Part shown: positions 25,630-34,867 of the stretch, in pieces | Layout: every line of letters starts with the position of its first letter | How positions within the stretch are numbered: position 1 is the first letter of the stretch | Assembly (NCBI GenBank): GCA_030426955.1 | Contig: JAUHXS010000001.1 | Location: 561,339 to 625,338, forward strand | Direction: 5' to 3' | From: Bacteroidia bacterium | GTDB lineage: Bacteria > Bacteroidota > Bacteroidia > Chitinophagales > JAUHXS01 | Length of the DNA: 64,000 nucleotides | Made by a program: the position numbers and the translations under genes | Notes under the pieces: generated by a model | Seen by the model: only the letters and a program-made list of their open reading frames with translations | Databases searched by the model: none | Told to the model about the DNA's origin: nothing

Positions 25630-28365
25630 ATGCGTACACTTATAGTTCTTATAATATTCAAACTGCTTCTATTAAATACCCTAGTAGCACAAGAAATATG
25701 CAACAACTGTATTGATGATGATGGAGATGGACTGATAGACTGTTATGATAGTGATTGTAAATATAAAGCGAATTGTGGATCGCCCTTTTATGGTCAAGAC
25801 TCAATACCTGAGGAATGTAAGACATTATTAACTCCTAATATTATGCTAAGTGAGCTTTGGAGAAGTGAATTTCCCGTGAATCCAATGTTTGACAACAGAT
25901 ATGCTAGTAATACACCTATAGTAGGCGACATTGATAATGATAACATTCCTGAAGTTATTGGCCTCTTAAGAGAACATGACAATACCACCCATATTGTAAT
26001 TATCTCCGGAGCCACAGGGGAGATAGAAGATTCAATTAAAATATATGTCAATAGTGACTATTGGGCTGTATTTAAAGATGGAATAACCATTGGAGATGTT
26101 GACAACGATGGTTTTGGGGAGATTTTCTGTAGATTTATTGATTACTCGGTACCATTCCCCTACAGAGGCGATATTTATTGTTTTGAGCATGACTTAACAC
26201 TTAAATGGCAAATCACAGCCTCTCCTGGTATGTTTTACACCTATTACAATGCCTTATTAAACCTTGCTGATTTTAATGCTGATGGTATTCCTGAACTTTA
26301 TGAAGGCAATAATATCTATAATGCTCAAACTGGGGCCTTACTAATAAATGGAAATGGCTCACTAGGAAGAATGACATCTCCATTGGGAAACCAAGCCAGA
26401 CCTGTTGCTGCTGATATTTTGGACTTTGATGCAACCACTTGCCCTGATTGTGATGGATTGGAACTGATAGCTGGCAACGAAGTATATGGTATTGACATAC
26501 CTAACAATACGATGACATTGCGTGCTCAAGCGCCGAGCAACTTATTAGATGGCTTTACTGCTGTAGCAGACTTTAACAAAGATGGACAAGCAGATATTAT
26601 CGTAAATCAAAAATGGCACTATTATGTATGGAACCCCATTACTGAGGACACACTAGTTCCAAGGTACACTTTTCAGGGAGATAATGGAGGTCCAAGTGGC
26701 AGTTACGCAGGTCATGGAGGACCACCTTTAGTTGGAAACTTTGACGCAGACCCTGAATTAGAAATTGTAGCTATAGGCACCGATTTTATGGTATTAATCG
26801 ATAATGACATGACAGCAAGATGGAGGCATAAAGTGACTGAAAGCGGCTCTATTGATGGAACAGGAGTGACTGCTTTTGACTTTGATTGTGATGAAGTTTT
26901 GGAAATTGTATATAGAAGTGCTACCCATCTTTACATTATAAATGGTGAAGATGGCACAACCCTAGATTCAGTAGCATGTGCTAGTGGTACTGCTACTGAA
27001 AGTCCAACAGTTGTAGATGTTAATAATGATGGACACGCGGAGATTCTTTGTAATTGCTCAACTGATTCTACAACTTATACAGTTACCTATGGAAGCCCCA
27101 CAAATGATTGGCCTGTCGCAAGAAAAGTAAGAAACCAAACTAACTTTTTTAACGTACACATTCAAGATAACTTAACAATAACCTGCAATCAACCTGACCA
27201 TACTCAGCTTGATAATATTAATCAATTTAACGCAGCTGCAAATTTAGTTGACGAGAATGGTAATCAAGTTTGTCAGCTGGGTCAATCAGATATGGTCGTT
27301 ATGATTGACAGTATTTACGGGGCATGCGGTCTGGACAGTGTTACAGCTACTATTACTTTTTGCAACAAACCATATAGATTGCCAGTAGATAGTTTTTTTG
27401 TTTCTGTATATACCGATAACCCATTAAATGGTGGCTTACTGATAAAAACAGTAAAGTTAGATAGCTTTATAAGCCATGGCAATTGTGTTTCCAAAACCTT
27501 AATTGTTCCCAATGGTCCATATAATTTATATGCTGTCGTTAATGATAATGGCATTAACCCTTCGAATGCACCTATCACTAATTTCCCGGAATGCGATGAA
27601 AACGACAACATGGACTTCCTAAGTATTCCAGAGTTCACTACCTCTGTATTCGATTTAAGCCCAACCGATACCACCCTCTGCCCCAACGATAGTGTAACCC
27701 TAAACGCCTCAGGAGGAACATCTTATTTATGGCATCCTCCTGAATTATTTGGGAAAGATACTTTATCTGAATCTGTTACAATTACACCCGATTCATCCCT
27801 GGAGGCTTCCGTTATTATCTCCGACTCAACATTAAACTGTAGCGACACTCTAAAAAGTAATATTGTATTAATACAGACAACTTTAAAAGCTTCTCCCGAT
27901 ACTCTTACCGTAAAAAATGCCCCCATAGAGTTAAATGCTGAAAGTGAAGCCTCTGTTATCTGGTCAAGTAATGGCTTTATTGAATGCCCTACTTGCCATT
28001 CCACAATAGTTTCAACTGAAGAAAGCACTTGGTTTTATGTTAATACAGAACAATGTATGCTTAAAGATTCTGTTTTTGTAAAAATCGTAGATTACTTTAT
28101 CCCCAACGTTTTTACCCCTTTAAGAAATAATGAAAACAGTACATTTTCTCCGCTATTACATTCAAAAAAGCAAATAAGCAGTTATATATTCTCCATTTAT
28201 AACAAATACGGCGAACAAGTCTTTACAACTAATGACCCTAGTATGGAGTGGGATGGATCTATATATGCAAGAGAAAAAGCTCATGTATTTACGTATTATT
28301 TGGATGTCAAGTACGAGGGAGGATTGAACTATATTAAAACAGGAAATGTAACAATGCTACTATAA
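25630..28365 (+). CDS. FG-GAP/VCBS repeat surface protein, T9SS type B
   Basis: After a signal peptide ending at 'NTLVAQ' comes 'CNNCIDDDGDGLIDCYDSDC', a calcium-loop motif frequent in Bacteroidota cargo. Residues 90-480 hold at least six FG-GAP/VCBS-type repeats with Asp-rich calcium loops (GDIDNDNIPEVIG, GDVDNDGFGEIF, ADFNADGIPELYE, ADFNKDGQADIIV, VDVNNDGHAEIL), predicting an integrin-like beta-propeller. Two Ig-like regions and a type B sorting domain (FIPNVFTPLRNNENSTF, YNKYGEQVF, WDG) end the 911-residue protein. It is probably a calcium-dependent adhesin or binding protein. The next gene starts 34 bases downstream, so the two may be co-transcribed. Confidence 0.9.
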   Translation: MRTLIVLIIFKLLLLNTLVAQEICNNCIDDDGDGLIDCYDSDCKYKANCGSPFYGQDSIPEECKTLLTPNIMLSELWRSEFPVNPMFDNRYASNTPIVGDIDNDNIPEVIGLLREHDNTTHIVIISGATGEIEDSIKIYVNSDYWAVFKDGITIGDVDNDGFGEIFCRFIDYSVPFPYRGDIYCFEHDLTLKWQITASPGMFYTYYNALLNLADFNADGIPELYEGNNIYNAQTGALLINGNGSLGRMTSPLGNQARPVAADILDFDATTCPDCDGLELIAGNEVYGIDIPNNTMTLRAQAPSNLLDGFTAVADFNKDGQADIIVNQKWHYYVWNPITEDTLVPRYTFQGDNGGPSGSYAGHGGPPLVGNFDADPELEIVAIGTDFMVLIDNDMTARWRHKVTESGSIDGTGVTAFDFDCDEVLEIVYRSATHLYIINGEDGTTLDSVACASGTATESPTVVDVNNDGHAEILCNCSTDSTTYTVTYGSPTNDWPVARKVRNQTNFFNVHIQDNLTITCNQPDHTQLDNINQFNAAANLVDENGNQVCQLGQSDMVVMIDSIYGACGLDSVTATITFCNKPYRLPVDSFFVSVYTDNPLNGGLLIKTVKLDSFISHGNCVSKTLIVPNGPYNLYAVVNDNGINPSNAPITNFPECDENDNMDFLSIPEFTTSVFDLSPTDTTLCPNDSVTLNASGGTSYLWHPPELFGKDTLSESVTITPDSSLEASVIISDSTLNCSDTLKSNIVLIQTTLKASPDTLTVKNAPIELNAESEASVIWSSNGFIECPTCHSTIVSTEESTWFYVNTEQCMLKDSVFVKIVDYFIPNVFTPLRNNENSTFSPLLHSKKQISSYIFSIYNKYGEQVFTTNDPSMEWDGSIYAREKAHVFTYYLDVKYEGGLNYIKTGNVTMLL

Positions 28366-28399
28366 TCGATTACTAATATTTATTGGAAAACAAACCTAA

Positions 28400-30361
28400 A
28401 TGAAGCTAATAACTAAAATACTATTACCAATTATCACCATTTGCATGTTTGCAACAACAATAGATTGCAACGCGCAAACGTCTAACGCCAAAAGAACTAA
28501 CCATTGGTATTTTGGAGCTAACGCTGGTATTGATTTTTCAAGCCCAGTCTCCCCCACTCCCATCAGTAATAGCTCAATGAATAACTCTTTTGAGGGAACA
28601 GCAACGATATCAGATACCAATGGTAACCTTTTACTTTATACGGATGGGATAACAGTATGGAATGCTTCCCACAGTGTGATCCAAAATGGAACAGATTTAT
28701 TTGGACATCCCTCCTCTTCTCAAGCTGCTTTGTTTATTCCACTTCCAGAAAACAATTCTATTTATTACTTATTTACTTGTGACAAAGGACCATATAGTAG
28801 CAATCCAGGAAATCCTGATTCAAGTATTACAAGAGGAATACATTATTCCATAATTGATGTTAACAAAGACTCTATTATCTCTAAAAACATTCCACTACTG
28901 GATAAAACAACAGAAAAACTTACTGCCGTCACACACTGCAACAATGAAGATATTTGGATAGTTGGTCATCAGTTTGGCAATAATCACTTTTATTCCTGGT
29001 TGATAACACCTAATGGAATTGAAGATACTGTTATATCTATGATTGGATCAGTTCATGATAGCTCACTGGCAGATTACTCTATTGGTTATATGAAAGGTTC
29101 CCCTGATGGGAAAAAATTGGCAGTTGCTGTTTCAGAAACAGATACAGTCGAGCTTTTTGACTTCAATAGCTTGACTGGCGAAATCACTAACCCACTTACC
29201 ATTACATCTGTTAAAAGCCCTTATGGTCTCTCTTTCTCCCCAGATAATACTAAGTTATATGTCAGTAGCAATTTCGAAACAAACTTTGGCTTGACAATTT
29301 TAAATGAAGTGGTTCAATTTGACCTGTTGACTGGAAATGGAAATGCAGATTCTATTACTAATTCGAAAATTACCCTTATCAAAGATGATGATATATTTAG
29401 CGCTGAATACTATTTTGGCTCATTACAACTTGCAGCTGACGGTAAAATATATGTTGCACGGGTAGGCGCTAACTTTGTTGACATTATACACGAGCCCAAC
29501 ATAAAAGGTATTGCTTGCAACTATGAAGAGGAAGGGTTTACCCTATCTCCTGGCTCTTCTTGCCAATACGGATTACCCAATTTTTATGAAGGCTTTTTTA
29601 GGGACAGTAGTACTACTGCTTTAAAATACACAGGGATTTGCATAGGAGATACTACTTATTTCACAGACATTAGTGGAGGAAATATTTCAAGTCGATCTTG
29701 GAACTTCGGAGACCCTGCCTCTCATGAAGAAGATACATCAACAAAAATTAATCCGATTCACTATTACAATGAGCCTGGCACATATTTAGTTACATTAATT
29801 ATCGAAACTAATTGCGGTCTAATTGATACACTAATTCAAGCGATCACAATCAGAGAGGGACAAGGAGATGCTGGTCCTGACCAAGTAATTTTTAAGGGAA
29901 CTGCTACCTTACTAGGGGCTACAGGAGGAGAAACATATAACTGGATGCCAAGTGACTCTGTTTCTGACAGTACTATTTTCAATCCTTCAATACAACCCGG
30001 TAATACGATGTGGTTTTATGTTGATATTGTAGATTCTTTGGGGTGCACCAATACAGACTCTGTACTTATAGAGGTTTTGACCAATCCTGTTATTAAAGCC
30101 CCTACTGCATTCACACCTAATAATGATGGCATTAATGATTTATATAAAATCATACATTTTGGAATAAGTGATATTAATCATTATACAATTTTTAATCGTT
30201 GGGGTGAAGCAGTTTTTTCATCCAATAATATATCAGACCAATGGGATGGTACCTACAAAAGTGAAAAACAAGAGAACGGAAGCTATCTTTTATCTATTAG
30301 TGCCGTAGGCATAGATAACTCTACCTTAAACTTAAATCAGTCTATTCTATTACTTGAGTAG
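28400..30361 (+). CDS. WD40/YVTN-like propeller protein with PKD domain, T9SS type B
   Basis: The signal peptide ends at 'IDCNAQ'. 'NHWYFGANAGIDFSS' and 'EGTATISDTNGNLLLYTDGITVWN' belong to a family common among gliding-associated proteins. The middle (about residues 230-400) has YVTN-type propeller strands ('GSPDGKKLAVAVSETDTVELFDFN', 'GLSFSPDNTKLYVSS'). A PKD domain lies at about 430-495 ('SRSWNFGDPASHEEDTST', 'HYYNEPGTYLVTLII'). The end is a textbook type B sorting domain (APTAFTPNNDGINDLYK, NRWGEAVFSS, WDG). It follows the FG-GAP gene closely in the same direction. Confidence 0.9.
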   Translation: MKLITKILLPIITICMFATTIDCNAQTSNAKRTNHWYFGANAGIDFSSPVSPTPISNSSMNNSFEGTATISDTNGNLLLYTDGITVWNASHSVIQNGTDLFGHPSSSQAALFIPLPENNSIYYLFTCDKGPYSSNPGNPDSSITRGIHYSIIDVNKDSIISKNIPLLDKTTEKLTAVTHCNNEDIWIVGHQFGNNHFYSWLITPNGIEDTVISMIGSVHDSSLADYSIGYMKGSPDGKKLAVAVSETDTVELFDFNSLTGEITNPLTITSVKSPYGLSFSPDNTKLYVSSNFETNFGLTILNEVVQFDLLTGNGNADSITNSKITLIKDDDIFSAEYYFGSLQLAADGKIYVARVGANFVDIIHEPNIKGIACNYEEEGFTLSPGSSCQYGLPNFYEGFFRDSSTTALKYTGICIGDTTYFTDISGGNISSRSWNFGDPASHEEDTSTKINPIHYYNEPGTYLVTLIIETNCGLIDTLIQAITIREGQGDAGPDQVIFKGTATLLGATGGETYNWMPSDSVSDSTIFNPSIQPGNTMWFYVDIVDSLGCTNTDSVLIEVLTNPVIKAPTAFTPNNDGINDLYKIIHFGISDINHYTIFNRWGEAVFSSNNISDQWDGTYKSEKQENGSYLLSISAVGIDNSTLNLNQSILLLE

Positions 30362-30364
30362 AGT

Positions 30365-31729
30365 CTAGTTTTCTGCAAAGAACTTAAAAAAATAGGGAAT
30401 GGTCTCTATTCCTTTGTAAAAGTTAAACAACCCAAAGTGCTCATTGGGAGAATGGATAGCATCTGTATCTAACCCAAATCCCATAAGGATGGATTTCAAT
30501 CCTAGCTCCTTTTCAAATAAAGCAACAATAGGAATACTTCCTCCTGCTCTTTGAGGAACAGGCACCTTGCCAAAAGTAGTCTCATACGCTTTACTGGCAG
30601 CTTTGTAAGCCGGAATATCAATAGGTGTGACAGCAGGTTCTCCACCATGATGTCTGTTTATTTCAACTGTTGCGGAATTGGGTGCTAATGATTTAAAGTG
30701 TTTCTCAAACAAATCTGCTATCTTTTCAGGATCTTGTCCCGATACCAACCTCATAGATATTTTTGCTTGAGCATAAGATGGGAGAACGGTTTTTGCACCT
30801 TCACCAATGTATCCACCCCAAATTCCATTTACATCTAATGATGGTCTTATACTAGTTCGTTCGTTCGTAGAGTACCCCTCCTCTCCTTTCACATCTTTGA
30901 TGCCAATGCTACTTTTAAACCGATCTAAATCAAAGGGAGCCTTTGCCATTTCTGCACGCTCAGCATCGCTTACTTCAATTACACTATCATAAAAGCCTGG
31001 AATAGTTATTTTTCCACTTTCATCTTGTAATTGTCCGATCATGTCGCACAGAACATTAATTGGATTAGCAACAGCTCCACCGTAAAACCCAGAATGCAAA
31101 TCACGGTTAGGCCCCGTAACTTTTACCTCTAAATAGGCCAACCCTCTTAAACCAGTAGTAATAGAAGGGACATCGTTAGCAATCATTGAAGTATCTGATA
31201 TTAAGACTATATCTGCCTTTAGCTTTTCTTTATTGTCAATGACAAACTGCTCTAAATTATCAGAGCCTACTTCTTCCTCCCCTTCAATCATAAATTTGAC
31301 GTTACATGGTAAGGAATCTGTCTTCATCATCATTTCAAAGGCCTTGATGTGCATATATGCCTGTCCTTTGTCATCACAAGCACCTCTAGCATATATTTTT
31401 TCGTCTTTTACCACAGGTTCAAAAGGTGGTGATGTCCAGAGATCATATGGGTCTGCAGGTTGTACATCATAGTGACCGTATACCAATACTGTTGGTTTGC
31501 TATCATCAATAATTTTTTCACCATATACTACAGGATAGCCTTCCGTAGAACATACTTCGACATTGTCTGCTCCTGCTTCTTCCAAACGTGCTTTAACAAA
31601 CTGTGCCGCCTCAAATACATCATCACTAAATTGAGAATCTGCACTGACAGAAGGTATCTTCAATAATTCAATTAACTCTTCTAAAAATCGTTCTTTATTT
31701 TCTTCTAAATAGTTATTCCAAATTTCCAT
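30365..31729 (-). CDS. M20 family dipeptidase (zinc peptidase)
   Basis: The enzyme hydrolyses dipeptides with a two-zinc site. Metal ligands are visible in 'VLVYGHYDVQPA' (His and Asp), 'ARGACDDKGQ' (bridging Asp) and 'MIEGEEEVGSDNL' (general base Glu plus ligand Glu). 'HSGFYGGAVANPINVL' is the dimerisation-domain His region and 'DTDAIHSPNEHFGL' gives the last His. The start is placed at the ATG at 31729, since the upstream frame extension overlaps the neighbouring gene and adds no family-like sequence. The resulting 454 residues suit the family. It lies seven bases behind the GNAT-like gene, so it is probably in the same operon. Confidence 0.92.
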   Translation of the reverse strand: MEIWNNYLEENKERFLEELIELLKIPSVSADSQFSDDVFEAAQFVKARLEEAGADNVEVCSTEGYPVVYGEKIIDDSKPTVLVYGHYDVQPADPYDLWTSPPFEPVVKDEKIYARGACDDKGQAYMHIKAFEMMMKTDSLPCNVKFMIEGEEEVGSDNLEQFVIDNKEKLKADIVLISDTSMIANDVPSITTGLRGLAYLEVKVTGPNRDLHSGFYGGAVANPINVLCDMIGQLQDESGKITIPGFYDSVIEVSDAERAEMAKAPFDLDRFKSSIGIKDVKGEEGYSTNERTSIRPSLDVNGIWGGYIGEGAKTVLPSYAQAKISMRLVSGQDPEKIADLFEKHFKSLAPNSATVEINRHHGGEPAVTPIDIPAYKAASKAYETTFGKVPVPQRAGGSIPIVALFEKELGLKSILMGFGLDTDAIHSPNEHFGLFNFYKGIETIPYFFKFFAEN

Positions 31730-31736
31730 AGTTCTT

Positions 31737-32861
31737 TTATTTAAAGTCCTTTTTAAAACAACGTTTACGCTTATGCTGAATGTGGTTGTAATTCTTCCAG
31801 TTTTGAATGGCTTTTTGGTTGGTTTCAAAAATTCCGGTAGTCTCTACATGCTTTACACCATGCTCCAACATAACCTGCTGAAGCTCTGTAATAAGAATTG
31901 CAGCCACTCCCGATCCTTGCATGTCAGGTGTTATCCCTGTTAACAAAAGATCCACTTCTTTCGGTTTTTTCAATGCTTGCATAATATGCCAAAATCCAAA
32001 AGGGAAAAGCTTGCCATTCGCCTTCTGCATCGCTCTAGATAAAGAAGGTAACCCAACGATAAAGGCTACTACATCACTGGTTTTATTTTCCACGACCTTA
32101 ACAAACTTGGGATTCAACAATTTAAAATATCGGTTTTTGTAGTAATCAATCATCTTTTTATCAAACCGAATCACACTAAAAAGCTCTGCAAAAGCATCAT
32201 TGAGCACTTCAAATATTTTCTCTCCGTAAGGCTCTAACTCTGAAGATTTAGTAAAATGTCTGACAGTCAAACCGTTTCTTTCCTGAATAATCTTGTTTAA
32301 ACGAACTGCTTTTTCAGGAATAGTTTCATCAAGCGTCAGCCTAAATTCAACCCAGTCAATCTCTTTTTCGTAACCTAGCTTTTCAAGATGCTCTTTGTAG
32401 TAATCATGATGATATTCAGATGCTATCGAAGGTAAATGGTCAAACCCTTCTATCAACATCGCTTGATGATCTAGATTCGTAAAACCTAAAGGACCCTGAA
32501 TCCCCTTCATCCCTTGTTCTTTAATCCACTCCTCTGCTTTTTGTGTTAATGCTTTTACCACATCATGATCATCAATAAATTCTAGTCTAGAAAAACGACC
32601 ATATTTCTCACCAGTTTTTTCAATGTACTTTTCATTAATGATCGCACCGATACGACCTACACATTTTCCACTCTTAAATGCTAACCAAAATTTCGCCTTA
32701 CAGAAATCAAAGGCAGGATTGCCTTCAGGTGTCAAAGCTTTTACTTCATCCGCCTTGATTGGAGGAACCCAATACTTGTTCCCTTTATAAATATCGAATT
32801 GGACTTGGACAAACTGTTTTTGATCTGCCTTGGTTAAAACTTCGCGTATTTCAATTGACAT
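31737..32861 (-). CDS. GNAT-like N-acyltransferase family protein
   Basis: The 374-residue protein begins 'IEIREVLTKADQKQFVQVQFDIYKGNKYWVPPI', the opening of a Bacteroidota family whose members carry inconsistent labels. The C-terminal half has an acetyltransferase-like acyl-CoA segment: 'LLLTGITPDMQGSGVAAILITEL', close to the Q/RxxGxG/A pyrophosphate loop. 'VETTGIFETNQKAIQNWKNYN' is a typical GNAT beta5-alpha4 ending. The substrate is unknown. It is probably cotranscribed with the dipeptidase, which suggests but does not prove a role in peptide or amino-acid metabolism. Confidence 0.75.
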   Translation of the reverse strand: MSIEIREVLTKADQKQFVQVQFDIYKGNKYWVPPIKADEVKALTPEGNPAFDFCKAKFWLAFKSGKCVGRIGAIINEKYIEKTGEKYGRFSRLEFIDDHDVVKALTQKAEEWIKEQGMKGIQGPLGFTNLDHQAMLIEGFDHLPSIASEYHHDYYKEHLEKLGYEKEIDWVEFRLTLDETIPEKAVRLNKIIQERNGLTVRHFTKSSELEPYGEKIFEVLNDAFAELFSVIRFDKKMIDYYKNRYFKLLNPKFVKVVENKTSDVVAFIVGLPSLSRAMQKANGKLFPFGFWHIMQALKKPKEVDLLLTGITPDMQGSGVAAILITELQQVMLEHGVKHVETTGIFETNQKAIQNWKNYNHIQHKRKRCFKKDFK

Positions 32862-32942
32862 TTTAAGTAATTTACTTGTTATTCAAAAATAGAAATAATA
32901 CCGTGAAAGATTTAAGGAATAGACTTCTTTAAGAAAAAGAAG

Positions 32943-33017
32943 TGGGTCATACTGGATTCGAACCAGTGACTTCTACCCTGTCAAGGTAACACTCTAAACC
33001 AACTGAGTTAATGACCC
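32943..33017 (-). tRNA. tRNA-Val (anticodon GAC)
   Basis: On the minus strand a full cloverleaf is visible: acceptor stem GGGTCAT/ATGACCC, D arm ACTC...GAGT, anticodon stem around the loop TTGACAG (anticodon GAC, reading GUC and GUU), variable loop AAGTC, and T arm ACTGG-TTCGAAT-CCAGT. The discriminator is A. CCA is not encoded. A T-rich run follows the gene. Confidence 0.95.
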
Positions 33018-33040
33018 AAGAAATACGAAAATAAGTAATT

Positions 33041-33143
33041 TATACCGAATATATTCGAGTTTACTAAAATCGTCAAGATAAAACTTCGGCATAACCGTAA
33101 GTATGGTTCATTTTCTTGCTAAAATTCAACTACTTTCGGTATA
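33041..33143. other. Spaced inverted repeat in the tRNA-Val/DUF3127 gap
   Basis: TATACCGAA (33041-33049) recurs inverted as TTCGGTATA (33135-33143), with a smaller pair AACCG..GGTT in between. The gap from 33018 to 33182 has no other feature than the promoter for the following gene. It may be a weak structured region. I see no gene. Confidence 0.25.
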
Positions 33144-33160
33144 GTTCTTATTTGTTTACG

Positions 33161-33168
33161 TATTTTTG
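33161..33168 (+). promoter_or_regulatory. -7 promoter box before the DUF3127 gene
   Basis: TATTTTTG is a full match to the Bacteroidota -7 consensus TAnnTTTG, 14 bases before the ATG at 33183. The -33 element is not obvious. If it is used, the leader is only about eight bases long. Confidence 0.5.
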
Positions 33169-33182
33169 CAAAAAACAATTTA

Positions 33183-33557
33183 ATGGCATACGAACTACAA
33201 GGAAAACTAATTGAAAAATTTAACACAATTCAGATTAGTGATAGCTTTCAAAAAAGAGAATTTGTTGTTGAAAGTTCAAAGGAACACAATGGTCGCGTTT
33301 TTTCTGATCAAATAAAATTTCAATTGGTTCAGGATAAATGTTCATTGTTAGATAACATTAATGTTAATGATGACGTTAAAGTGTTATTTAACATACGAGG
33401 TAAGCGTTACGAAAAAGACGGTAAAGTTAACTATTTCAACAACCTAGATGCTTGGAAGATTGAATCAAATAGCAGTCAAGAGTTTGAAGACTTCAACCAA
33501 GAAATGCAACAGCCCCCTGAAATGGGACAAGAAGTTCAAGACGATTTGCCTTTTTAA
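33183..33557 (+). CDS. DUF3127 domain protein
   Basis: The protein of 124 residues starts 'YELQGKLIEKFNTIQISDSFQKREFVVE' and contains 'DNINVNDDVKVLFNIRGKRYEKDGKVNYFNNLDAWKI', both characteristic of the Bacteroidota-restricted DUF3127 family, which has an OB-fold-like look. The acidic tail (EFEDFNQEMQQPPEMGQEVQDDLPF) ends in DDLPF, which is the kind of tail seen in single-stranded DNA-binding protein SSB. A ssDNA-binding role is a hypothesis only. It lies nine bases before the flippase gene, likely in the same transcript. Confidence 0.85.
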   Translation: MAYELQGKLIEKFNTIQISDSFQKREFVVESSKEHNGRVFSDQIKFQLVQDKCSLLDNINVNDDVKVLFNIRGKRYEKDGKVNYFNNLDAWKIESNSSQEFEDFNQEMQQPPEMGQEVQDDLPF

Positions 33558-33566
33558 AATATCGCA

Positions 33567-34865
33567 TTGCAGGAATTCAATGTAAGTACATATATCAAAA
33601 AAGGACTTTCCGGTGTTTTTTTAATCAAGCTTACAGCCCATGTTTTAGCATTTGCCAGTAGCTTTTTATTAGCCAGAATCTTAGGTGCTGATGGTTATGG
33701 TACGTTCAACTATGTATTCACGCTTACATCCGTTTTAGGTGTTATTTGTCACTTAGGGTTTAGTCCATTATTAACTAGGGAAGTTGCTAGTTTAAATAGT
33801 AACAAGTCTTATGCACTATTAAAAGGCATTCAACTGTGGGCATTTTCAAGGAGTTTTTTCATTAGCTTAATCCCCCTTATTTTAGGTTATTTAATAATTT
33901 TTGCATTCAATATTCCTGAAAACACGACTCTTAAAACAACATTGTTAATTGGACTACCTATTATACCTTTCGCCTCATTAAGCTTAGTTAGACAAGGAGC
34001 ACTAAGAGGCTTCCAAAGAGTATTACACAGTCAAATTCCGGATGATATTATTCGTCCCTTTGTGCTTTTAGCTTCTGTAATTATTATTTGGTATTTACAT
34101 AACTCGGTAACGCCCGAATTAGCTACTGCCACAAACTTAGTTGCAATTTCTATTTCTTTTGCAGTCGGGGCATATTGGCTTGTTAAGTCAAACTCAGAAC
34201 AAATCAAACAATCTATTCCTTCCTACCAAAGCACTTATTGGCTTAAAAGTGGGCTTGCCTTTGTTGCCATCGCGCTCATGCATACTGTGAGTACAAATGT
34301 CGATATATTGATGCTAGGAATCCTGAGACCGATGGATGATGTTGGAGTTTACAGTATCGCGATCAAACTTTCTAACCTTGTCGCCTTTCCTCTGATGGTA
34401 ACAAACATTGTTTTAGCCCCAATTTTTTCTAAATACCTTTCTGAGAACAAAAAAGAAAAGCTGCAAAAAATCGTAACCCAGATAAGTTCATTAGCATTTC
34501 TAACTGCTTTATTGATTGGTGGGGGGTTATTTATTTTCCGTTCTTTCATTCTAAAACAGTTTGGCTCGCAATTTACTTTTGGAGCTTCCTCTTTAGTATT
34601 ATTAATTTCAGGGCAACTTTTTAGTGTCTTTGCCGGATCAGTTGGCTATTTGCTTATGATGGCAGGAAAGGAGAACCTAGTTGCCATAACGATTGGCATA
34701 GGCATTATTATTAATATAATTCTAAATTACTTACTCATACCTATTTATGGAATGTACGGAGCCGCCGTAGCTACTTCTATTACCATCGTATTCTTTAATG
34801 TTTTCAATTATTATTGGCAAAGAAAACATGTGGGCATTAAAACGACTATTTTAAAATTCATTTAA
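33567..34865 (+). CDS. Polysaccharide flippase (Wzx/MOP superfamily)
   Basis: The start is TTG, with no ATG in the frame before residue 200. The 432-residue protein has about 12-14 membrane segments and typical Wzx/PST features: 'HVLAFASSFLLARILGADGYGTFNYVFTLTSVLGV' at the start and 'ILAPIFSKYLSENKKEKLQ' in the middle. Such proteins flip lipid-linked oligosaccharides across the inner membrane. Its position before a sulfotransferase gene (two bases apart) suggests export of a sulfated surface glycan unit. Substrate identity is unknown. Confidence 0.88.
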   Translation: MQEFNVSTYIKKGLSGVFLIKLTAHVLAFASSFLLARILGADGYGTFNYVFTLTSVLGVICHLGFSPLLTREVASLNSNKSYALLKGIQLWAFSRSFFISLIPLILGYLIIFAFNIPENTTLKTTLLIGLPIIPFASLSLVRQGALRGFQRVLHSQIPDDIIRPFVLLASVIIIWYLHNSVTPELATATNLVAISISFAVGAYWLVKSNSEQIKQSIPSYQSTYWLKSGLAFVAIALMHTVSTNVDILMLGILRPMDDVGVYSIAIKLSNLVAFPLMVTNIVLAPIFSKYLSENKKEKLQKIVTQISSLAFLTALLIGGGLFIFRSFILKQFGSQFTFGASSLVLLISGQLFSVFAGSVGYLLMMAGKENLVAITIGIGIIINIILNYLLIPIYGMYGAAVATSITIVFFNVFNYYWQRKHVGIKTTILKFI

Positions 34866-34867
34866 CG

